Positions 55,236 to 63,510 of a stretch of 64,000 bases of DNA are shown here, piece after piece. The stretch is from Persicobacter sp. CCB-QB2 (GTDB lineage: Bacteria; Bacteroidota; Bacteroidia; Cytophagales; Cyclobacteriaceae). The stretch is taken from positions 1,178,001-1,242,000 of the forward strand of contig NZ_LBGV01000001.1 in NCBI RefSeq assembly GCF_001274635.1, in the 5' to 3' direction. The notes below the pieces were generated by a model. The model made no database searches, was not told the DNA's origin, and was given only the letters and a program-made list of their open reading frames with translations. The position numbers were made by a program, and so were the translations under genes. Position 1 is the first letter of the stretch, and each line of letters begins with the position of its first letter.

Positions 55236-56659
55236 TAAATACTTCCCAGGGTTTCAGATTTTAAAGAGGAGAGGAGTTGAGGATCATCCAGTCGATTGAC
55301 GGGAAGGTCTGATTGGTTTTTTGCTTTTGGAAAACTCCTTAATAGCGTAATGGCTTCTTCGTTGAGCCATTCGCAGCTTGTATTATCAAAATTGAACTCA
55401 AAGGAGCCCAATGCTTTCGGACTGCCAATCAACCAGCATAATTCCCCCATGCTGGTGCCGGCATTATGGATCTTTTCAGTTTGGAATCCAGCGGCACTAA
55501 TGGTTTTGTTAATTATTTCTATTCCCCGCTCAAAAAGAAAAGGATTGCCAGCGGAAGTAATGAAAATGCCTTGGGGGCGGAGGTTTTTAGCCAGTAATTG
55601 ATAAAATTCTAAGGTAAAGAACCTGTTGTCTTCTACCGAATTCGGGAATGGTGTATCGACAATAATTAAATCATATTGGTGATTCGATTTTTCTAAATAA
55701 ACGCCAATCGGTTCCTTCAGTGTGTTTAACCGCTTGTCTAAGAATTCCGATGAGTATTCCTTTGGGAAGTTAATGTAATCCAGGGGCAGGTGATGGATGT
55801 TTTTCCAGTTTTTTTGGTGGATCAGTTTTTTAACAGCTGTTTTAAATTCATCACCAATCACCAATACCGATTCCGGATTTTTTAAGTAGCCCTGAGGGTA
55901 ATAAGTTAAAGGTTCCCGGTAAAGGGCATCATCTGCAGAGCAATGTATGATCTCATTTTTACGGTAAATCCATTGGTGGTTTCGGTATTTTCCGATAAAA
56001 TAAGAGTGTATATTCCCATTCAATTGATGGGTGATAACATCCTGAAATTGAGCTTGTTCGGGCTTTGGGGTAAAGTTAAAATGTATTGCAGCATAAGCGG
56101 CTAAGCCACAGCTGCTTATTAGTATCCAATCGCTCCGTTTTTTGCTCAGAGGCTTAATTTGTTCTTTTTGAAAAAAGGCATAAAGAAAGGCCAGCGCAAT
56201 CAGTAGTAGGGGGATCCAGTCGATTTTGAATGTTATGGGATAAAGGGAGAAGGCGATAAAAGCAGGGAATAGCAAAGCGGAAAGTCGAAAGCTATTTAGC
56301 TGTATTTGAGGTGCTAATGTGCCCAGTAGGATGCAGTAGGCATAAAATGCTGGTTCAAAATAGAGTGTATTGATTTTTATTAAAAATATGATTTTAGGCA
56401 AGAGTGCGATCCCAGTAAAGAACAGGGGGGGGCTAATTTGACTTCCTAAAAGCTGTATTTTTTGGTTTGTAAACTTTTTGAAGAGATGGCTTATGATATT
56501 TCCTGATAAAAAAGCCAATAGGGCTATGATAAATCCGTAATTTTTGGGTCCATGCCATTGGAACCAAATACCTCTTATCCATATAAATAAAAACAGTAAT
56601 AGGGATGATGTCAGTAATCCTATGAGCTTTGATCTGTGGTTGGATCGGGTGTTATGCAT
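55235..56659 (-). CDS. spermidine-synthase-like membrane protein
   Basis: 474 residues. Five to six hydrophobic helices (about 11-30, 41-60, 80-95, 105-120, 125-165, 178-195) precede a methyltransferase-fold domain (about 205-450) similar to polyamine aminopropyltransferases: VLVIGDEFKTAVKKLI, PIGVYLEKSNHQYDLIIVDTPFPN, EFYQLLAKNLRPQGIFITSAG. The canonical GGGDG nucleotide motif is replaced by IGDEF, so standard activity with decarboxylated AdoMet is doubtful. It overlaps pncB upstream by one base and the FAD-oxidase downstream by one base, so the three are probably one operon. Confidence 0.82.
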   Translation of the reverse strand: MHNTRSNHRSKLIGLLTSSLLLFLFIWIRGIWFQWHGPKNYGFIIALLAFLSGNIISHLFKKFTNQKIQLLGSQISPPLFFTGIALLPKIIFLIKINTLYFEPAFYAYCILLGTLAPQIQLNSFRLSALLFPAFIAFSLYPITFKIDWIPLLLIALAFLYAFFQKEQIKPLSKKRSDWILISSCGLAAYAAIHFNFTPKPEQAQFQDVITHQLNGNIHSYFIGKYRNHQWIYRKNEIIHCSADDALYREPLTYYPQGYLKNPESVLVIGDEFKTAVKKLIHQKNWKNIHHLPLDYINFPKEYSSEFLDKRLNTLKEPIGVYLEKSNHQYDLIIVDTPFPNSVEDNRFFTLEFYQLLAKNLRPQGIFITSAGNPFLFERGIEIINKTISAAGFQTEKIHNAGTSMGELCWLIGSPKALGSFEFNFDNTSCEWLNEEAITLLRSFPKAKNQSDLPVNRLDDPQLLSSLKSETLGSI

Positions 56660-58134
56660 TATGAGTTCTGCTCGCGTAATTTAAAAATCAGTTCACGTTT
56701 TTGTTGGTCTAATTCAGGTTCCAACCCTACAGGATAGCTGTGTGGATTGGTGAACCTTTTAACAGAGGCGTCTAAGGTATGTAAGCTTTGAATTGTCCTT
56801 TTTTGCAGGTGCTCTAAAGCCGGCGGCAGGTATTGCAGTTTTCCGCCTTCAAATACCGGAACCAAAAGATCCTGATATAACCAGGTCTTTTTAATTTTCT
56901 TTCTTCTGGTGGCATCGGAAGGGTCAATGATCTTTTCCGCATCAGCGCCTATTTCTTGATCATAAATCATATCGGCGACCATTTTTCCTTCTTCATCATA
57001 AAATCGCCGGATCTGATGGCTGCCCTGAGTGGTGACTTTTACGGCTTGCTCTGATAATTTAATTTTAGGTTCCCATTGGCCGTCTTTATTTTTGATTTGG
57101 GTAAGTTTATATACACCCCCCAAAGCGGGTTGGTCATAAGCCGTTACCAGTTTGGTGCCCACTCCCCAAACGTCGATTTTAGCACCCTGTTCTTTTTTGA
57201 GCGATCGGATAATATGTTCGTCCAAATCATTGGAGGCTACAATTACAGTATTGAAAAAACCTGCCTCATCCAGTAATTTTCGGGCTTTTTGGCTTAAATA
57301 GGCCAGATCGCCGGAGTCCAGGCGGATGCCATGAAAGGGAATTTTCTTCTTGCTTAAACGTTTCATGACTTGAATGGCTTTTTTTACCCCCTCCAAAGTG
57401 TCGTAAGTGTCCACCAGCAGTATGGTGTTATCCGGCATCGCGTTGGCAAAAGATTCAAATGCTTCTTCTTCAGAATCGAAGGCCAAAACCCAAGAATGAG
57501 CGTGTGTTCCTTTTACCGGTATGCCGAATAGCATTCCTGCCTGTACGTCGGAAGTGGCATTGACCCCACCGATAAAAGCTGCTCTGGAGGCGGTAATTCC
57601 TCCATCAATGCCCTGGGCTCTTCGTAATCCAAACTCCAGCAGGGTGTCAGTCTCCGCAGCCAGTCGAAGTCTGGAAGCTTTTGTGGCGACCAAAGTCTGG
57701 AAATTGATGATGGTGAGCAGGGGCGTTTCAATTAATTGGGCTTGTAGTAAAGGTCCTTTAATCTTCAATATGGGTTCGAGGGGGAAGATTACCGTTCCTT
57801 CTTCTACGGCCTCAACATCACAGGTGAATCTTAATGTTTTCAGATAATCTATGAAAGCGGTTTCAAACAAAGGACTGCCTGAGGGACCTTTTAATCCACT
57901 TAAATATTGGAGTTCAGGTTCATCAAAAGACCAATTTTCCAGATAATCAATGACAAATTGTAATCCGGCTGCAATGGTATAGCCGCCATCAAATGGATTT
58001 TTACGAAAGTATAATTCGTAGACGGCCTCCTGATCCTGTTTGCCTTCCTTCCAGTAACCATATGCCATGGTCAGTTGATAAAGGTCGGTTAGCAAGGCCA
58101 GGTTGGATTGATATATCTGGGACAAATGGTTCAT
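56659..58134 (-). CDS. pncB: nicotinate phosphoribosyltransferase
   Basis: A 491-aa enzyme that makes nicotinate mononucleotide from nicotinate and PRPP in NAD salvage. Typical features are LALLTDLYQLTMAYGYWKEGKQDQEAVYELYFRKNPFDGGYTIAAGLQ, then FGLRRAQGIDGGITASRAAFIGGVNATSDV, VKGTHAHSWVLAF and GIRLDSGDLAYLS with FNTVIVASNDLDE. The phosphoribosyl-pocket region YDQPALGGVYKL is present. It is first of a three-gene overlapping cluster with the spermidine-synthase-like and FAD-oxidase genes. The de novo NAD gene nadA is 2 kb upstream but separately transcribed. Confidence 0.95.
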   Translation of the reverse strand: MNHLSQIYQSNLALLTDLYQLTMAYGYWKEGKQDQEAVYELYFRKNPFDGGYTIAAGLQFVIDYLENWSFDEPELQYLSGLKGPSGSPLFETAFIDYLKTLRFTCDVEAVEEGTVIFPLEPILKIKGPLLQAQLIETPLLTIINFQTLVATKASRLRLAAETDTLLEFGLRRAQGIDGGITASRAAFIGGVNATSDVQAGMLFGIPVKGTHAHSWVLAFDSEEEAFESFANAMPDNTILLVDTYDTLEGVKKAIQVMKRLSKKKIPFHGIRLDSGDLAYLSQKARKLLDEAGFFNTVIVASNDLDEHIIRSLKKEQGAKIDVWGVGTKLVTAYDQPALGGVYKLTQIKNKDGQWEPKIKLSEQAVKVTTQGSHQIRRFYDEEGKMVADMIYDQEIGADAEKIIDPSDATRRKKIKKTWLYQDLLVPVFEGGKLQYLPPALEHLQKRTIQSLHTLDASVKRFTNPHSYPVGLEPELDQQKRELIFKLREQNS

Positions 58135-58173
58135 GCTTCCTTTTGGGGCAAGTTAATCAGAATGTTTTGATCA

Positions 58174-58206
58174 AAAAAAAGCGCCATAGAAATATGACGC
58201 TTTTTG
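58174..58206 (-). terminator. Rho-independent terminator of the U32-ferredoxin operon
   Basis: Stem AAAAAGCGcCATA / TATGaCGCTTTTT (one mismatch), 5-nt loop, T tract on the minus strand. Confidence 0.72.
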
Positions 58207-58219
58207 CTGTATTTTGAGG

Positions 58220-58447
58220 CTAATGCTCTCTTACCTGAATAATATTCACCGGACAAGCTTTAGCCGCACGTTGGTTTTCTTCCAACTCATCCTCGGTCAC
58301 CTTTACGGTCCAAAAGCCCTTTTTTTCCTTGGCGCCCAATAAAACACTCTTTCCGTCTTTCTTGGACATTCGCCAGCGGCTAAAGGCCATTTCCACGCAA
58401 TAGTGGCAACCTATGCATTTTTCTCTTTGGTGAATAATGGTGATCAT
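58220..58447 (-). CDS. small 4Fe-4S ferredoxin
   Basis: 75 residues with a single cluster motif: CIGCHYC (Cys11, 14 and 17) near the N-terminus and KACPVNII near the C-terminus supply four cysteines for one [4Fe-4S] centre. It has an inserted middle segment of about 45 residues. Its start codon overlaps the stop of the U32 gene (ATG within the last 4 bp), so the two are translationally coupled. It probably donates electrons to the U32 enzyme. Confidence 0.88.
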   Translation of the reverse strand: MITIIHQREKCIGCHYCVEMAFSRWRMSKKDGKSVLLGAKEKKGFWTVKVTEDELEENQRAAKACPVNIIQVREH

Positions 58448-59706
58448 ACTACTTCCTCGTTGGCCACCATTTTATATAATTTATCAGAAGGACGCACGCG
58501 ATCCGGTACTTTGATCGAGCAAAGATCTCCTCTTTTAGCCTCTTCAACCGGTTGGCCATCTACATGAATTTCTTCTACTTCGACTTCCATCACTCCGGTG
58601 GTGACCCCTGTGATCAGAAGCTTGTCGCCAACACGCATTTTTTGTGCCTCAATCTTGAACTCTGCTACCCCAATTTTGGTGTAATAGTGTTTCCCAACGC
58701 CTAAATACACTTTTTTCTGGGTAGCCTGTGATCCGGCCTGATCCGTCCATTCGCCTAATTCCTGCCCCAGGTAATATCCGCCCCAGAAATCACGATTGTA
58801 TACCGAACGTAAGCGTTCCATCCAACCCTCTACTTTCTCAGGGGTGTAAGTGTCCTCATAAATGGCATCTACGGCTTCCCGGTAACAGGAAACCACTTCC
58901 TTTACATATTCAGGTCCCTTACCACGACCTTCAATTTTCAGTACCTGAACACCGGTGTCCAGCAGTTGATCCATGAAGTTCAAAGTGCATAGGTCTTTTG
59001 GAGACATGATGTACTCATTGTCGATCTCAAATTCAATATTCGGATCTTCCGCGTCCATCACCTTGTATTTGCGACGGCAGTTCTGGTTACATGCTCCGCG
59101 GTTGGCCGAGGAATTGTAAGTGTGCAGAGATAGATAGCATTTACCGGAAACGGCCATGCAAAGCGCTCCGTGTGCAAAAACCTCAATTTCTACCGGTTTT
59201 CCATTTGGTCCGCAAATATTTTCTTTTCTGACCTGATCACAAATATGATTGATCTGCATCAGACTTAATTCTCTCGAAAGTACCATCACATCTGCAAAAA
59301 GCGAGTAGAAACGGATGGTCTCTACATTGGTGATATTTACCTGCGTAGAAATATGAATTTCAATGCCGATGGATTTGGCATAGGAAATAACGGCCTGGTC
59401 AGAGGCGATGATGGCGGTGATGCCCGCTTCTTTTACGCGATCGCAAACATGCTTCACGATCGACATATCGTGATCATACACGATGGTGTTTAGTGTCAAA
59501 TAACTTCTAACGCCATGCTCCTGACAAATGGCTGCTACTTTTTCCAAATCATCCAATTTGAAGTTCATAGTAGCTCGGGCACGCATGTTTAACTGCTCTA
59601 CACCAAAGTATACCGAATCTGCGCCACCTTGTATGGCTGCCATTAATGACTCGAAGCCCCCTGCCGGGGCCATGATTTCAATATCCTTTCTTAGGGGTGC
59701 TCTCAT
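58444..59706 (-). CDS. U32 family peptidase-like RNA hydroxylation protein
   Basis: A 420-aa U32 protein. E. coli relatives (TrhP/YegQ, RlhA) hydroxylate tRNA U34 or 23S rRNA rather than acting as peptidases. The signature IEVFAHGALCMAVSGKCYLS is present, with further cysteines in GACNQNCRRKY that can form a cluster site, and N-terminal IEIMAPAGGFESLMAAIQGGADSVYFG. Length is close to TrhP. It forms an overlapping pair with a ferredoxin gene. Which RNA it modifies is not certain; TrhP-like tRNA hydroxylation is the most probable. Confidence 0.9.
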   Translation of the reverse strand: MRAPLRKDIEIMAPAGGFESLMAAIQGGADSVYFGVEQLNMRARATMNFKLDDLEKVAAICQEHGVRSYLTLNTIVYDHDMSIVKHVCDRVKEAGITAIIASDQAVISYAKSIGIEIHISTQVNITNVETIRFYSLFADVMVLSRELSLMQINHICDQVRKENICGPNGKPVEIEVFAHGALCMAVSGKCYLSLHTYNSSANRGACNQNCRRKYKVMDAEDPNIEFEIDNEYIMSPKDLCTLNFMDQLLDTGVQVLKIEGRGKGPEYVKEVVSCYREAVDAIYEDTYTPEKVEGWMERLRSVYNRDFWGGYYLGQELGEWTDQAGSQATQKKVYLGVGKHYYTKIGVAEFKIEAQKMRVGDKLLITGVTTGVMEVEVEEIHVDGQPVEEAKRGDLCSIKVPDRVRPSDKLYKMVANEEVV

Positions 59707-59812
59707 GATTTTGTCTGTGGTTATCTATTTGTAGTAGAATCCTGAACAATATACGATTTTAGGCTAAATTACTGAAAATCAAATGATCGTCGGAGTCAGT
59801 AAGTAGCGCAAG

Positions 59813-59842
59813 AAAAAAGCCTGACCATTGGGTAAGGCTTTT
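59813..59842 (-). terminator. Rho-independent terminator of nadA
   Basis: Stem AAAAGCCT / AGGCTTTT extended by ACC / GGT inside, with six Ts following on the minus strand, about 50 bp past the nadA stop. Confidence 0.72.
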
Positions 59843-59889
59843 GTTTGAGTTCAAATATTGTGCAATTTATCCCGCTGAGGGAGAAAAAT

Positions 59890-60894
59890 CTACTTAATAC
59901 CTAATTTGTTAGAGATTTCTAACATTTTAAGAATTGGTTTTTTTGCTTTTTCTATTTGGTCGTCAGTTAATTCGATTTCCGGAAGTTCAAATTTCAATGC
60001 ATTATAAAGCTTTTCCATGGTATTCAGCTTCATAAAGGCACAATCGTTACACCCACAAGTGGCATCCACTGATGGTGCCGGGATGAAAGTCTTCTCCGGA
60101 GCCGCTTTTTGCATTTGGTGTAGAATACCGCTTTCGGTCGCCACAATAAACTTTTGCGCTTTTGAAGCTTCCGTCGTGTACCTCAACAAGGCAGTGGTTG
60201 AGCCTACAAAGTCCGCAGCCAAAAGCAAAGGGCGTTCACACTCAGGGTGAGCGATAAATTCCGCATCGGTATGCTCTTCCTTCAGGTCCAGAATTTTCTC
60301 CAGGGAGTACTGCTCATGTACAATGCAGGCACCATCCCAAAGGACCATTTCGCGGCCGGTTAGGTTGTTGATATAACTTCCCAGATTTTTATCCGGAGCA
60401 AAAATGATCTTCTGATCTTTAGGGAACGATTCTACAATCTGAACGGCATTGGAAGAAGTTACAATCACGTCGGAAAGTGCCTTAATGTCTGCAGTACAGT
60501 TGATGTAGGAAAGTACAATATGGTCCGGATGTTGGGCTTTGAAAGCAGCAAATGCATCCGCAGGCGCAGATTCAGCCAAAGAACAAGAGGCCTTAAGATC
60601 AGGAATGATCACCTTTTTGTTCGGATTAAGGATTTTGGCAGTTTCTCCCATGAAGTGTACTCCAAGGAAAACAATAATGTCTGCGTCGGTCTTCTCCGCT
60701 GCTCGGGCCAATCCAAGGCTATCTCCCAAATGATCGGAAATATCCTGTAAATCGCCTGTAATATAATAATGCCCAAGAATTACGGCATTTTTTTCTTTTT
60801 TGAGTTTTTTGATCTCCTCAACCAGATCGAGATCGGGATCCACGGGGGCGTTAATAAAGCCCTCTTCACTTAAAGCGGATTGAATACTGTCCAT
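59890..60894 (-). CDS. nadA: quinolinate synthase
   Basis: NadA (334 aa) condenses iminoaspartate with dihydroxyacetone phosphate to quinolinate for NAD synthesis, using a [4Fe-4S] cluster. The three ligand regions are [17 protein letters not shown] and [33 protein letters not shown] and [16 protein letters not shown] are typical. The ATG at 60894 is preferred; the frame runs to 60927, where a TAnnTTTG box lies. nadB and nadC are not in the window. Confidence 0.96.
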   Translation of the reverse strand: MDSIQSALSEEGFINAPVDPDLDLVEEIKKLKKEKNAVILGHYYITGDLQDISDHLGDSLGLARAAEKTDADIIVFLGVHFMGETAKILNPNKKVIIPDLKASCSLAESAPADAFAAFKAQHPDHIVLSYINCTADIKALSDVIVTSSNAVQIVESFPKDQKIIFAPDKNLGSYINNLTGREMVLWDGACIVHEQYSLEKILDLKEEHTDAEFIAHPECERPLLLAADFVGSTTALLRYTTEASKAQKFIVATESGILHQMQKAAPEKTFIPAPSVDATCGCNDCAFMKLNTMEKLYNALKFELPEIELTDDQIEKAKKPILKMLEISNKLGIK

Positions 60895-60924
60895 TTTAGC
60901 TATTGATGCAATAAATAAGAAGAT

Positions 60925-60932
60925 CAAAGGTA
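60925..60932 (-). promoter_or_regulatory. -7 promoter box of nadA
   Basis: Minus-strand TACCTTTG, a full TAnnTTTG match 30 bp before the ATG at 60894. Confidence 0.5.
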
Positions 60933-60984
60933 ATTAAAAAAAATGAAATTTCGGATATAAAAGGGTATGGGGGCGGACAGATAT

Positions 60985-61020
60985 AAAAAAAATCCCACAA
61001 GTCGGGAGGACTTGTGGGAT
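60985..61020 (-). terminator. strong Rho-independent terminator after a small ORF
   Basis: Perfect 12-bp stem ATCCCACAAGTC / GACTTGTGGGAT with a 5-nt loop and a T tract on the minus strand. It follows a 42-codon frame, which supports that frame being a gene. Confidence 0.82.
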
Positions 61021-61042
61021 GAGTGAGCGCGTCGAATAATGG

Positions 61043-61171
61043 TTAAACACGTTTCTTTTCTTTCGCCTGTTTTTCTGATGTTACCTTTTTAACTAGTTTT
61101 TTTTGACGCCATTTTTTATAAAATTCAGCAGCATCAGAGATAGCGGTCGTGGGGGAGAATTCTGTTTGCAT
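61043..61171 (-). CDS. 42-aa basic small protein
   Basis: A short open frame MQTEFSPTTAISDAAEFYKK...WRQKK, ending KEKKRV, 42 residues, with a strongly basic C-terminal half. No membrane segment. It is supported by the strong terminator 22 bp downstream and by lying in an otherwise empty 555-bp gap between nadA and the DUF6134 gene. I recognise no family. It could be a nucleic-acid-binding small protein, but that is speculation. Confidence 0.5.
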   Translation of the reverse strand: MQTEFSPTTAISDAAEFYKKWRQKKLVKKVTSEKQAKEKKRV

Positions 61172-61449
61172 GAGATTATCTTTTTAAAAAATAATGGGGG
61201 ATTATTTTAGGAGCAAGTTAAACCAAGTAAAGATCCAATAATCACCAATTATGGACTTGGAATGAAAGGGGACTTCGAGTCTGGTAATGTGCTATACCTA
61301 TTCAAATACCCTTAGGTCAATAAGGCAATAATTATATGTGATTAAGCAGAACGATTGGTTTATTTGCTCTAATGCAAGTTAAAAAATGTCTGCTTTATTC
61401 CTCCAAATCAAAAGAGATAAAAAGGTGTAAAAAGCAGAAAAAAAGCATG

Positions 61450-62037
61450 TTATCTTCTTTTTTGGAAAATGAAAGCAGCAGGCCCAAACTTACCCTCCAC
61501 CTTGATACATTGGTTTCCGTCATAATAAAATTTACTTTCCTTCATCATGCTCACCTTAAGCGAATAGGCTGAGGGGGCGATTTTTTTACAAGGAAGAAAT
61601 TCACCTAATCGTTCACTGAAAATTTCCTGATGTTTCTCCGGTTTCTCAAAATAGGCCCTAATTACAGAAAAAGGTACTTCAGGAATAGTCCATTGATTCT
61701 TTTCTTTGCTGATGTGTAGTTTGCCGTTTTTACTGACTACCTCTGTGCGTTCTTTCAGGCTTTGATTCATATAGTTTTCAAAAAAAGAATGGCTCAGACG
61801 ACCGTTTTTGTAGTGGGTTTTGATGATGAAATTGTTCTCAATTTCCTTGAAGAGGTTGATTTTTAGCCTGGATTCCATGGTGTAGATTTCAAGATCATTA
61901 ATGATTTTTTTTTCTACGGTCATGCTTCCTACAATTTCCTCTCCCATAAAAATGTCATAAAAATGCTTTTGCGCCTGTGCCAATGAAAAGGTGTTGAAGT
62001 TAAGCAGCAGCAGAAAAACATATTGGGAAAAGCGCAT
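61450..62037 (-). CDS. DUF6134-like secreted protein
   Basis: 195 residues with a signal peptide (MRFSQYVFLLLLNFNTFSLAQAQ). The rest is beta-rich: HFYDIFMGEEIVGSMTVEKKIINDLEIYTMESRLKINLFKEIENNFI, then YKNGRLSHSFFENYMNQSLKERTEV, PFSVIRAYFEKPEKHQEIFSERLGEFLP and KFYYDGNQCIKVEGKFGPAAFIFQKR, fitting DUF6134, a Bacteroidota envelope family without known function. It is divergent from folC, with no operon partner. Confidence 0.8.
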   Translation of the reverse strand: MRFSQYVFLLLLNFNTFSLAQAQKHFYDIFMGEEIVGSMTVEKKIINDLEIYTMESRLKINLFKEIENNFIIKTHYKNGRLSHSFFENYMNQSLKERTEVVSKNGKLHISKEKNQWTIPEVPFSVIRAYFEKPEKHQEIFSERLGEFLPCKKIAPSAYSLKVSMMKESKFYYDGNQCIKVEGKFGPAAFIFQKRR

Positions 62038-62133
62038 TAGCAGGGAAAATTATCTTAAAGAGGTTACTTATTTAAAAAGGAGATTTTGGATTCAATGTTT
62101 TATTCTTCATTAAAAGAATGGAATATCAGGGCT

Positions 62134-62168
62134 TTTGGAGTAGTATTTAGTCCAATTTTGTATTTTTG
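62134..62168 (+). promoter_or_regulatory. -33/-7 promoter of folC
   Basis: TTTG at 62134-62137, a 23-nt spacer and TATTTTTG at 62161-62168, a full -7 match 56 bp before the ATG. Confidence 0.45.
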
Positions 62169-62224
62169 TCGGATCAAAATTTGGAAACTATCGCTGAGCA
62201 CTGTCGCTCAGTTAATTAAATAAT

Positions 62225-63501
62225 ATGGACTATCAGCAAACGCTTGATTTTTTATATCAGCAATTACCCATGTATCAACGACAAGGGGCGGTTGCTTTCA
62301 AAAAAGATTTAACCAATACGCTCGCGCTGTGCGAAGTATTGGAAAATCCGCATCAAAAATTTAAAAGTATTCATATTGCCGGCACCAATGGTAAGGGGAG
62401 TAGTTCCCATATGTTGGCCGCGATATTACAATCTGCGGGATATAAGGTCGGGCTATATACTTCCCCTCATCTTAAAAGCTTTCGGGAGCGCATAAAAGTC
62501 AACGGAAAGGAAATTTGTGAGGAGCAAGTGGTCTCTTTTGTAGCGGGGATGATGTCGGAGATAGAACGCATTCAGCCTTCATTTTTTGAAATGACCGTCG
62601 CCATGGCGTTCGATCATTTTGCTAAAGAAAAAGTGGATGTGGCCATCGTGGAAGTGGGGCTGGGCGGAAGGTTGGATTCCACTAATGTGCTGTCTCCAAT
62701 CGCTTGTCTGATAACGAATATTGGATTGGATCATCAGGCCATGCTGGGGGAGACGCTTACAGAAATTGCCCAAGAAAAAGCGGGCATCATTAAAGAGAAG
62801 ACGCCCGTAGTGGTGAGTCGCAAGCAGCCGGAAGTGCAGGAGGTTTTTGAGCAGATCGCGGAGGAGAAAGAAGCGCCATTGATGTTTGCTCAGGATTATT
62901 GGAAAATGAAAGCCCAAAATGGCTTGCTGTTTATACAGTCGGATGATGAAGTGGTGGCCTTTGGGGTAGACCCTGAACTGAAAGGGGATTACCAAAAGGA
63001 AAACCTGTTGGGGTAATGGAGATGGTTTACGGCTTGCAGTCCATTGGTTGGGAAATTGGTCTGGAAGATATTGTCCATGGGCTGGAATCAGTCGTGGCAT
63101 TGACCGGCCTTAAAGGAAGATGGCAACTTTTGCAGCAGGATCCCAAAATGATATGCGATACCGGTCATAATATCGATGGCGTGAGGATGCTGGTGAAACA
63201 ATTGAACCAGCAGACGTATAAGCAGCTTTGGATGGTTTGGGGAGCGGCGAATGATAAGGATTTAGATCCGATACTGGCCCTGCTTCCGAAGTCGGCAAAA
63301 TATTTGTTCTGTCAGGCTGATGTTCCCAGAGCGTTGAAGGCGGAGGAATTGGCGACAAAAGCTAAAACTCATGGTTTGGTTGGGGAAGTCGTCCCTTCCG
63401 TAAAAGAGGCTATCGCCAAAGCGAAAGCAGCAGCTGATCCGGGAGATTTAATATTTATTGGAGGGAGTACCTTCGTAGTAGCAGAAATAGAAGAGTTATA
63501 A
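62225..63501 (+). pseudogene. folC: dihydrofolate synthase/folylpolyglutamate synthase, frameshifted
   Basis: FolC adds glutamate to dihydropteroate and folates. The P-loop IAGTNGKGSSSHMLAAIL, YTSPHLKSFRERI, VEVGLGGRLDSTNV, and in the second half ICDTGHNIDGVRML and VWGAANDKDLDPIL are all present. The frame stops at 63016 after KENLLG and continues at 63016 as MEMVYGLQSIGWE. Adding one G to the GGGG at 63010-63013 reads KENLLGVMEMVYGL without interruption. folC is generally important for growth, so a sequence error is more likely than a true pseudogene. trmB starts 9 bp after. Confidence 0.9.
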
Positions 63502-63510
63502 AAATATACA

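Noticed and set aside
63005-63020. Programmed ribosomal frameshift in folC
   Set aside because: The stop is next to a G run with no slippery heptamer or downstream structure that I can see, and four other sites show the same single-G pattern.
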